The position numbers were made by a program, and so were the translations under genes. A stretch of 64,000 nt of DNA from Pleionea mediterranea (GTDB lineage: Bacteria; Pseudomonadota; Gammaproteobacteria; Enterobacterales; Kangiellaceae), in assembly GCF_003148745.1 (NCBI RefSeq), contig NZ_QGGU01000010.1, positions 130,155 to 194,154 of the forward strand, written 5' to 3'. This document shows positions 8,395-16,104 of this stretch, in pieces. The notes under the pieces were generated by a model, which was not told where the DNA came from, ran no database searches, and was given only the letters and a program-made list of their open reading frames with translations. The number at the start of each line of letters is the position of its first letter. Within the stretch, counting starts at the first letter, position 1.

Positions 8395-9558
8395 CAAAAA
8401 CCGTTTCAAATAATTCCCCACTAACACCAGTGGTAAATACCGCCAGGTCCTATACCGCCACTGTTTAATCCGTATAATCTCGGACTGCTCGCGAATACTG
8501 TTAATCTGATCCAACAGTTGCTGCAAAATGGATTTATTTCTAAACAATAAAATCAACTCATAATTAATAAACAAGGATCGAAAGTCCATATTAGCAGAAC
8601 CAATGATCGCTTGTTGACCGTCAACCACCATCACTTTGGCGTGCAGCATACGCGGTTGAAACTCATGGATATTGATGCCCGCTTCCAGTAGCTTGGAAAA
8701 ATAACCACGAGCAACCCAGTCAATAAACTGACTGTCGGATCGTTTGGGAATAAATAATTGAATATCGACACCTCGTTTTGCGGCGGCGATTAAGGTTCGT
8801 ATGGTGTAGCCATCGGGCACAAAATAGGGCGTAATTAAAACAATGGATTGTTTTGCCTGTTGGATTAACTGCCGAATGTGTTTGCGCAATTTCACCCGGC
8901 ATTTATGATTCACATTGGTGATCACCAAAGTATCGCCCACTTCGGCTTCGCGAGTGGAGCGGTGTTTGCCCAGCCAGAATTTTTTTGACTGCTGCTCAAT
9001 AGCCTGTGCCAGTTTGCTTTGACAGGACACATGAAAGTCCAGCCATCGCTCTTCGCCAACACAACGCCTGGAACTTTTATGGTGAATATTATAGCCACCA
9101 ACAAACGCCTGCTTACCATCTAAAGTCAGTACTTTTTTATGATTGCGAATGTTAAATCGAAGAGGGTTACGCCAGCTCCAACGATGAAACCATTTAAACT
9201 TTACCGACTTGTTAAATTTTTTCCGCAGCAGACTGAACGTTCGCCATTGCATACTGCCGGCGGCGTCTAAAATAATATACACATCAACCTGGCGATCACT
9301 CGCGGCATTAACCGCTTCAACAAATCGCTGCCCTACTTCATCAAATAAAAACGTATAGGTTTCTAAATAAATCGATTGTTCAGCATTTTCAATGGCCTCG
9401 ATCATGGCGTCGTAGAGTTCATCGCCTTCACTAAACAATCGTGTTACGTAATCGGTTTTACTGGAGTCATGTTCAGAGCGGTTCGACTCACTATTTTTTT
9501 CGATATTCGTTTCGATACGAGTTTTAATATTCGTTTTAATTTTAGAATCGCGGCTCAT
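8392..9558 (-). CDS. Phospholipase D-superfamily cardiolipin synthase (ClsB-like)
   Basis: Two HKD motifs are present: HKKVLTLDG (His140, Lys142, Asp147) followed by GGYNI, and HAKVMVVDG (His306, Lys308, Asp313) followed by GSANMDFRS. Members of this family condense phospholipids into cardiolipin. There are no N-terminal membrane helices, so it resembles ClsB/YbhO rather than ClsA. The N-terminal 35 residues are a polar, Lys/Asn/Glu-rich tail not needed for the fold. No good ribosome site precedes the ATG at 9558, and no other start fits before the domain begins, so the start is uncertain. The neighbours give no operon context. Confidence 0.85.
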   Translation of the reverse strand: MSRDSKIKTNIKTRIETNIEKNSESNRSEHDSSKTDYVTRLFSEGDELYDAMIEAIENAEQSIYLETYTFLFDEVGQRFVEAVNAASDRQVDVYIILDAAGSMQWRTFSLLRKKFNKSVKFKWFHRWSWRNPLRFNIRNHKKVLTLDGKQAFVGGYNIHHKSSRRCVGEERWLDFHVSCQSKLAQAIEQQSKKFWLGKHRSTREAEVGDTLVITNVNHKCRVKLRKHIRQLIQQAKQSIVLITPYFVPDGYTIRTLIAAAKRGVDIQLFIPKRSDSQFIDWVARGYFSKLLEAGINIHEFQPRMLHAKVMVVDGQQAIIGSANMDFRSLFINYELILLFRNKSILQQLLDQINSIREQSEIIRIKQWRYRTWRYLPLVLVGNYLKRFL

Positions 9559-9628
9559 ATTGTTGTTCGCATGATTGATCGCTTGACTGATCGATTGGTT
9601 GCCCCTGTGATCGATAGCTTAATCAACA

Positions 9629-10780
9629 TTAGTTTTTATCGTTTAAACAGGATATCGCCCGCTGTATATCCTGCAGTAAGTCCTGTTTATTTTCGCAGCC
9701 AACACTGAGTCGAATTAAACCTTGCGACACATCATCGGTGCCCCATCGTGCACGTCTTTCCGCCATGGTGTGCATACCCCCAAAACTGGTTGCCTGATAT
9801 ATCAGCTGAGTATTGGCTAAAAACTTATCGGCCATTGTTTGACTGCCCAAATCAAAACTGATGATAAAACCAAAATGATGCATTTGCTGTTTGGCAATGG
9901 CGTGCGATGGATCATCGGGCAAGCCCGGATAACGGATCGCTTTCACTTGTGGCTGCTGCGTTAAAAACTCGGCAATGGCCATAGCATTATTGGTCATGCG
10001 CTCAAGTCGCATATCGAGACTGCCCAAACCACGATGCACCAGCCAGGTTTCCATGGGCCCCGGAATATTACCGGATAACTTGCGCCATAACTGCATTGCA
10101 TCAAACAGGGCATCACTGTTGGTGGCCACATGACCAAACACCACATCGCTGTGACCGTTTAATGCTTTGGTGTCGGAACACATCACAATATCGGCACCGA
10201 GCAATAACGGCTTCTGTCCCAGTGGCGTGGCGGTGGTGTTATCGATGGCCAAAATACCGCCGCAGGCATGTACTTTATCGACCAACTTTTGAATATCCAC
10301 CACATCCAGCAGAGGATTACTGGGCGATTCAATAAACACCAGTTTTACTCCGGTAAAATCTTGCTGCAGCAGTTCAACCGTTGCTACGCGCTTAACGGTT
10401 ACGCCAAACTTTTGTAAAAACTGCTCTGCGTAAGCGACACTTGGGTAGTAGCCGTCGGTGGGCAATACAATGGTATCACCCGCTTCCACCAGCGCGGTCA
10501 TCACCGCTGCTGCCGCCGCCATCCCCGATGGAAAGATAATCGCTCGCCCCTGCTCCAACGCCCCTATTGCCTGCTCCAATGCATCCCATGTGGGGTTATG
10601 AAACCGCGCGTATTGATGCACATTGTCATCCACCTCACCGGATAAATGAAACGTACTGGCAAACACCGGCCCCTGATTAAACGCCTGTCCCTGCTTTGCA
10701 GATGGCGCACCCGCATGCACGGTTGCAGTCGCCCTGTTTGGAGTTTTATTGTTCGGTGTTGGTTGGTTGTTTTGGCTCAT
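9629..10780 (-). CDS. Cys/Met metabolism PLP-dependent enzyme (cystathionine gamma-lyase/synthase-like)
   Basis: The 383-residue protein fits the fold-type I Cys/Met family: FPSGMAAAAAVM at about residue 83, DGYYPS, ESPSNPLLDVVDI, AIDNTTATPLGQKPL with Asp180 for the pyridine nitrogen, and SDTKALNGHSDVVFG with the PLP-binding Lys205. Family members carry out gamma- or beta-elimination or replacement on cystathionine, homocysteine or methionine. The exact reaction cannot be read from these motifs. The N-terminal 15 residues are Asn/Pro-rich. It stands alone, with a long intergenic region upstream. Confidence 0.85.
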   Translation of the reverse strand: MSQNNQPTPNNKTPNRATATVHAGAPSAKQGQAFNQGPVFASTFHLSGEVDDNVHQYARFHNPTWDALEQAIGALEQGRAIIFPSGMAAAAAVMTALVEAGDTIVLPTDGYYPSVAYAEQFLQKFGVTVKRVATVELLQQDFTGVKLVFIESPSNPLLDVVDIQKLVDKVHACGGILAIDNTTATPLGQKPLLLGADIVMCSDTKALNGHSDVVFGHVATNSDALFDAMQLWRKLSGNIPGPMETWLVHRGLGSLDMRLERMTNNAMAIAEFLTQQPQVKAIRYPGLPDDPSHAIAKQQMHHFGFIISFDLGSQTMADKFLANTQLIYQATSFGGMHTMAERRARWGTDDVSQGLIRLSVGCENKQDLLQDIQRAISCLNDKN

Positions 10781-11070
10781 GATGGTACTGGACTCATGCT
10801 GGCGATTGGTTTAACCGAGGGTTTGTATTTTGTTTGGCTATCATAGGGGATTGATGTGGTTTTTGTCATCTTTTGGTGAGGATAATTTGGCTTGTTAAGA
10901 ATTAATTATATTGATCATTGTTCGGAGACTTGTTTTTAATCCATAGAAAAGATTGAGATTGTTACGCTGCGCTGTATGCATTGTTTTAGACGGATTTTTA
11001 CCTGTATATACTTTCTCTTCCACCGCCAAGTAACTTACTCTGAGTTACTTCTATAAAAATAATACAGAGT
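10781..11070. other. Intergenic region upstream of the PLP enzyme
   Basis: This AT-rich stretch lies between the PLP-enzyme start and repeat copy 4. It must hold the promoter for the PLP gene, but I saw no clear -35/-10 pair, operator or riboswitch-like structure. Confidence 0.35.
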
Positions 11071-11562
11071 GTTTCGCATCGCTAACGCTGTATGCGACCT
11101 ACTTTTCTCAAGAGCTAGAAAAGTAGGCAAAAGAGCCCTTTTCCGTTATCACGGGGATATTCGTTTTGAGTGTACAGGAAGTTTTGAATTTATACTGAGA
11201 CTAATTTGTTGACAGATAATTGCTGACGCGCATTTCAAGACATACACCCATTATTGTCTGTAATAATTAAAAAACTTATGATCGAGTCATATTTCTACAC
11301 ACTCTTGTAGTAAAGCACATACTTACAGCAACTCTATACGTACTTATGTTGCTCGCGCCAGCAGTCATCAGGCGCTAAATACCTTTAAATTTAGGTTGCT
11401 ATTAACAAACATTACTGAGCAAATTGCTAGCGCAGCGAAAGGGCATTTTTGCTTACTTTTTATTGCTCTTGAAAAAAGTGAGTCGCCCAGCGGGGCGAAA
11501 TAAGGCATACACAGATAAGAATAAATTATAAAACAGTGGATACAATGTTAGCGATGCGAAAC
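11071..11562. repeat. Modular hairpin repeat element, copy 4
   Basis: Starts with GTTTCGCATCGCTAACGCTG, then an arm A whose main stem is CCTACTTTTCT (11098-11108) with AGAAAAGTAGG (11117-11127), a base-paired variant of the GTTCCTTTTTT stem of other copies. The core is 143 bp at 11221-11363 (TGCTGACGCG to CGCGCCAGCA). The right arm is diverged: a CTTACTTTTT..AAAAAAGTGAG stem is followed by unrelated DNA before the terminus AGCGATGCGAAAC at 11562. This is the only copy lying between divergent genes. Confidence 0.88.
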
Positions 11563-11585
11563 TCGAAACTCGAAACTCGAAACTT
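11556..11585. repeat. Heptad array GAAACTC x3-4
   Basis: GAAACTC is repeated three times after the repeat terminus, followed by GAAACTT and AT-rich DNA. Confidence 0.9.
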
Positions 11586-11695
11586 ATATAAAAAAACTTC
11601 CCATAAAAAAATACCCCTTATCACCAACAAAAAATTAGCGTAGAGTACTCAACCTCACTCCAACCAATCTCAACACAAAAAATCTCCTTCACCCT

Positions 11696-12625
11696 ATGCC
11701 ACAGTCCAAACTACTCCCCCCTTTACTTACCATAACAGCGTTATGCGCTTTTGCCGCTAACTCTGTACTTTGCCGGTTGGCACTTGGAGAAAATACCATT
11801 GATCCGGCAAGCTTTACGGTGGTGCGTTTAATATCGGGCGCTTTGGCATTAGGCATAATAGTGATGCTGCGATCAAACGCTTCTTCAAGCTCAACAACAG
11901 AGACAATTTCCAAACAATCTTTTAATCCGTCACAAAAACCAACTGGTACTCAAACCGGGTTAGCTCGAACCTGGTTAGCCCCAATTATGTTATTCACTTA
12001 CGCCATTAGTTTTTCCTTCGCCTATGTGTCATTAGACACAGCAACCGGAGCGTTAATTTTATTTGCCACGGTTCAGTTTTCCATGCTTGGGATTAATTTA
12101 TTGAATGGAACCAAACTGCGAGCGGTCGAGTGGCTTGGTGCCATGGTATCCCTCAGCGGTTTTGCATTACTGATGCTGCCCGGTGCAACTCAGCCATCAC
12201 TGTTTGGCTTTATTCTGATGGTAATATCGGGTATCGCCTGGGCGATTTATACACTGGAAGGCAAGCGCTCGTTTCAACCTGTGCGAAATACCGCAGTAAA
12301 CTTTTGGCGCTCAGTGCCATTTGCAGTTGCTTTATTGATAGCGGCATTACTCTATCTGCCAATCACTCTCAGCACCCAGGGTATTCTATTGGCCGTCGCA
12401 TCTGGCGTGGTTGCCTCGGCACTCGGTTACACCATCTGGTACAGCGCTTTGCGCCACTTAACCGTAACACTGGCGGCTTTATCTCAACTAACCGTGCCCT
12501 TAATTGCAGCAATCGGCGGCCTGCTCTGGGTCGGCGAAACACTCACCAGTAACCTGATACTGTCCGGCAGCTTAATTTTAGGCGGCATTTTTCTGGTGAT
12601 TATCCGCCCCGGTGTTAAAACTTAA
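11696..12625 (+). CDS. EamA/DMT-superfamily transporter
   Basis: The 309-residue protein is almost entirely hydrophobic, with about ten membrane helices in two EamA repeats. Repeat one includes CAFAANSVLCRLALGE and SFAYVSLDTATGALILF; repeat two includes SGIAWAIYTLEGK and a C-terminal SGSLILGGIFLVI. A polar Ser/Gln/Thr-rich loop at about residues 62-88 separates early helices and is unusually long. Relatives export amino acids, metabolites or drugs; the substrate is unknown. No strong ribosome site precedes the ATG. It is divergent from the PLP enzyme, with repeat copy 4 between them. Confidence 0.85.
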   Translation: MPQSKLLPPLLTITALCAFAANSVLCRLALGENTIDPASFTVVRLISGALALGIIVMLRSNASSSSTTETISKQSFNPSQKPTGTQTGLARTWLAPIMLFTYAISFSFAYVSLDTATGALILFATVQFSMLGINLLNGTKLRAVEWLGAMVSLSGFALLMLPGATQPSLFGFILMVISGIAWAIYTLEGKRSFQPVRNTAVNFWRSVPFAVALLIAALLYLPITLSTQGILLAVASGVVASALGYTIWYSALRHLTVTLAALSQLTVPLIAAIGGLLWVGETLTSNLILSGSLILGGIFLVIIRPGVKT

Positions 12626-12664
12626 CGCCTTTTTAATGCCCCGTTATTCAAGTCATATTTTCAC

Positions 12665-12770
12665 ATCTTGCCATTCGCAACTCGCAACTCTCTTTTCTCG
12701 AACTTCATCCTTAAGACTTAAAACTTAAAACCTCAACTCTTAACTCGCAACTCGCAACTCGAATCTCATA
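12665..12770. repeat. Degenerate heptad array
   Basis: Downstream of the EamA gene, heptads GCCATTC, GCAACTC x2, AAAACTT-like units and again GCAACTC x2 and GAATCTC occur with a shift in register in the middle. It is a decayed example of the heptad family without a neighbouring large element. Confidence 0.8.
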
Positions 12771-12905
12771 TATCGCATCTATAAGCATTAATAATGAATC
12801 AGTTCCGCAATCTCACACTAGAAACCAATTATTCATGGCGAGCCTATCAACCTTTGAGTAATCTTTAGTCAATAAAAATCATTATAATGATAAAGGAGTA
12901 TGACT

Positions 12906-14336
12906 ATGAGGCTGATAGTTGGCATCGTGTTGACCTTAACAGCATGTTCAATGTCGTTTGCATCGAATACATTGATAGAAGGGTTTGCAAAATGGCAGGC
13001 GGATCGCATCGAGCGAATTGCCGTCGATCAGGCGCTTGAGGACATTGCCGCAAACACCTATGTGAAAAAATACTTTTCCAAAACGTCATCCTCCATTGAG
13101 TTTTACGACAGCATTTCCGGACAACGACTGATCCCTCTGATGCAGGTTTACTTTCAGGAAGACTTGAATAACTTTGACACCATTACGTTATGTTTAAAGT
13201 ATCGATTTAAGAATCATCTCGATAATCCAACCAGCGCTGATATTGATGCCATAGCCACACTGTTTAAAGGTCTGCAAAAACTGGTGAGCGACAATAATAG
13301 CAAACTGTTTACTGCACAGGACTTTATTAAAACCTATTGTCAAAATGTTACCAACAAGCAACTAAAATCCAGCCGATTTATATTGACTGAAATACAACAA
13401 GTCTCGGCGGTTAAATCTCGTGTACAAAGCAAATTCACCCTTGACGAAAGAGCATTAAAGCAGGCATTAATCGCTTCTTTTTCCGATAAAGTGCTTTCCG
13501 AAAAACAGGCAGAAAATGTTCTTTATTTTGCAAAACGATTGATTCAATTGATTGAAGATATAGAAACAAGCATGGGCGTTATTGAAAATAACGACAATTC
13601 CATAACCTATGTTCAAAAAGCTCATCATATGCTGCTGATCATTGATTTAATTGGCACAGCAGCAGAAAACCTGCTTAATTTTGAAGGCTTTAATATTTCG
13701 AAATTAAACCGCTTGAAAAATATTTCACTGTTTTTAGCCGGACTGGCGGATGCCGCCAATTCAAAAGACGGTGCCGATCAGGTGGTGGCCATTTTAAACC
13801 AATACGTTAATGAGCAAGACACTTATAACCGAAAACGTCACAACACGGCCTATTTAGCCTTTGTCCGCAAAAATGACTTTACCAGCGATAAACCAGAAAA
13901 AATTAATTACATAAGCAGTTGCCGGGTTGCTCAAATATTACCGTGTCGCGATACTCTATTTTTATCCTCTTATTATGGATTATCCATTATGAAGCTGGAT
14001 GAACAAAGCATTGGCGATAGTGAATGGACCGGCCGTGCCTATGGACCGGTGGGTGTTGAATTAAAAATTGCCAGCTATCGCGGTAGTCCTATTACCCTAG
14101 GCTATGCACCCATCGATATTGGCAATTACATTACCGCTGAACTAAAAGGCGACAGCTACGATGCAAAAACCGAAGACATATTATCGCCCAGTATTTTCTT
14201 TTCATGGTCTGCCGCCAGCCGACCCTTTTCCATATTAGTCGGCTACCAAAAAGACATAAAAATCGATAATGGATTAACCGAAGACTCAGCGTTTATTTCA
14301 TTTGCATTTGACTTACCCATTGCAACGATTTACTAA
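12906..14336 (+). CDS. Hypothetical exported protein
   Basis: I do not recognise this protein (476 residues). The start at 12906 has AAAGGAG seven bases upstream; the ATG at 12900 is too close. The N-terminus is a signal sequence with a possible lipobox LTAC (Cys14), but SFA-SN could equally be a signal peptidase I site. Residues about 20-330 look alpha-helical, with few Gly/Pro. The last 110 residues change character to alternating polar/hydrophobic strands (VGVELKIASYRGSPITLGYA, FISFAFDL), like an outer-membrane or beta-sandwich domain. It is monocistronic, with the repeat cluster downstream. Confidence 0.6.
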   Translation: MRLIVGIVLTLTACSMSFASNTLIEGFAKWQADRIERIAVDQALEDIAANTYVKKYFSKTSSSIEFYDSISGQRLIPLMQVYFQEDLNNFDTITLCLKYRFKNHLDNPTSADIDAIATLFKGLQKLVSDNNSKLFTAQDFIKTYCQNVTNKQLKSSRFILTEIQQVSAVKSRVQSKFTLDERALKQALIASFSDKVLSEKQAENVLYFAKRLIQLIEDIETSMGVIENNDNSITYVQKAHHMLLIIDLIGTAAENLLNFEGFNISKLNRLKNISLFLAGLADAANSKDGADQVVAILNQYVNEQDTYNRKRHNTAYLAFVRKNDFTSDKPEKINYISSCRVAQILPCRDTLFLSSYYGLSIMKLDEQSIGDSEWTGRAYGPVGVELKIASYRGSPITLGYAPIDIGNYITAELKGDSYDAKTEDILSPSIFFSWSAASRPFSILVGYQKDIKIDNGLTEDSAFISFAFDLPIATIY

Positions 14337-14424
14337 TTATAAACATTCAACACTCTAGTAAAATAAGGTATGAAATCATTTATAAGTAATGATAGAGCTA
14401 ACAATAGAACTGACACAGTAATTA

Positions 14425-15525
14425 GTAATTAATTACTGTGCTCATATAATTACTTAAACAGCTAACCATGACGAATGTATTTCTTAAAATGCGCGTCAGC
14501 AATGATCACTCAACACAAGCGTCTCAGAATTAATCTATTACGCTATTAACACACTGAGCGAATATCCCCGTGATAACGAAAAGGGCTTTTTCAGTTCCTT
14601 TTTTCTGGCAGTTAATAATTTGCAATATCTAGAGGAAAGAATCAAAAGCGTTTCGCATCGCTAACGCTGTATGCGAGTTACTTTTATCAGACGAGATAAA
14701 AGTAACCAAAAACTCTGGATCGCTGACCGTTAATAGCTCCTGCATTAACGGCATTCACTACGTCCATGTAGATTCGCTAGCAATTTGTTTAGAATATTTT
14801 GGAAATAACTTTTACAACCGTACGCACTGCATTGAGAGATGATTGCTGACGCGCACTTCAAGACATACACTCATCATTGATTGTAGTCTCTGTAAATATA
14901 TGAACACCTTTAGGTACAAAGGCTAAATAGTGAAGCACCAGTTTACAGCCCTTCTTAACGTACTTATGTTGCTCGCGTCAGCAATGATCACTCAACACAA
15001 GCTTTTCAGAATTAATCCATTACGCTATTAACACACTGAACGAATATCCCCGTGATAACGGAAAAGGGCTTTTTTGGTTCCTTTTTTAGCTCTTGAAAAA
15101 AGGAACTCGCATAAAGCGTTAGCGATGCGAAATGGTTACTGCACTTAATGAAAAGCTATTAACCAACAATAAAAAATGAGATTGTAACCAAAAGAAATGC
15201 TGGAAATTCCCTATCCTCATATAATCACATAAACAACTAACCATGACGAATGTATGTCTTGAAATGCGCGTCAGCAATGATCACTCAACACAAGCGTTTC
15301 AGAATTAATCCATTACGCTATTAACACACTGAACGAATATCTCCGTGATAACGGGAAAGGCTTTTTTGGTTCCTTTTTTAGCGAAGCTACATGGACGTAG
15401 TGAATGCAGTTAATGCAGGAGCTATTAACTGCCAGAAAAAAGGAACTCACAACCGACAAGAACGTCGAAAATGCCGTTTATGAATGGAACAATAATCGGC
15501 CATGCAAGCGTTAGCGATGCGAAAC
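14425..15525. repeat. Modular hairpin repeat cluster, copy 5 (three tandem partial units)
   Basis: Three units share the same right-hand sequence (CGCGTCAGCA then AATGATCACTCAACACAAGC, later CCCCGTGATAACGG-like). The middle unit is complete: terminus at 14650, arm B with GTTACTTTTATC (14677-14688) and GATAAAAGTAAC (14695-14706), core at 14844-14983, arm A, terminus AGCGATGCGAAA at 15121-15132. The flanking units keep only the right half of the core (ending about 14501 and 15276) plus an arm. The third ends in an arm C nested around CAGTTAAT/ATTAACTG (15407-15431) and terminus AGCGATGCGAAAC at 15525. The cluster lies between convergent genes. Confidence 0.88.
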
Positions 15526-15559
15526 GTTTTTAATTTTAATTCAAAAAACAACCGCAAAA

Positions 15560-15943
15560 CTACGCCAACAACCTCTCAACTATCCCCTTATTCGCTTCTG
15601 GAAACTCAAGCCGCTCTATATCCGCTAATTCAAACCAGCGTACCTGCTGGCCTTCCTGACCGTCAGGTTCACCAGTAAACACAGAAACCGAATAGAAATG
15701 CAAAACAACCTGTTTGTCGCCGTAATCAAACTCAACGGTGTCAAATAGCTGACAACTAGTCAGGTCAATTTCAATGGCAATTTCTTCACGACACTCTCTG
15801 ATAAGTGCCTGCAATGGCGTTTCATTGTCATCCAGTTTACCACCGGGAAACTCCCACTTTCCGCCTTGAGGTTTGTCATCAGGGCGTTTTGCCAGTAATA
15901 CTTTATTATCTTTAACAATGATGGCAGCGGCGACATGTATCAT
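15560..15943 (-). CDS. mutT: 8-oxo-dGTP diphosphatase MutT
   Basis: The 127-residue protein contains a full Nudix box at about residues 34-56: GGKLDDNETPLQALIRE followed by CREEI, matching GX5EX7REUXEEXGU with the metal-binding glutamates present. WEFPGGK precedes it. MutT hydrolyses 8-oxo-dGTP to the monophosphate and so prevents A-to-C transversions. Its length and its place directly downstream of secA match the secA-mutT order of many gammaproteobacteria. A terminator separates it from secA, so it may depend on read-through or its own promoter. Repeat cluster 5 lies just past its 3' end. Confidence 0.92.
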   Translation of the reverse strand: MIHVAAAIIVKDNKVLLAKRPDDKPQGGKWEFPGGKLDDNETPLQALIRECREEIAIEIDLTSCQLFDTVEFDYGDKQVVLHFYSVSVFTGEPDGQEGQQVRWFELADIERLEFPEANKGIVERLLA

Positions 15944-16049
15944 AAGCGTATCTTTACTGTTTGTTTAAAATTGATGTTTAAAATATTGGCGTTTAAAATT
16001 TTTAACGTTCAAAAGCGATTAAACTTTATAAAAACTCGAAGCTGAAGCA

Positions 16050-16084
16050 ACAAAAAAGCCCGAAGCACTAAGTGTTTCGGGCTT
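16050..16084 (-). terminator. secA terminator
   Basis: On the minus strand AAGCCCGAAACACTT pairs with the following GTGCTTCGGGCTT and leads into TTTTTTG, directly after the secA stop codon. A classic intrinsic terminator. Confidence 0.85.
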
Positions 16085-16104
16085 ATGATGCTTACACCAT
16101 CAAC

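Noticed and set aside
1342..12770. Heptad arrays considered as CRISPR arrays
   Set aside because: The unit is only 7 bp, contiguous and without spacers, and no cas genes are present.
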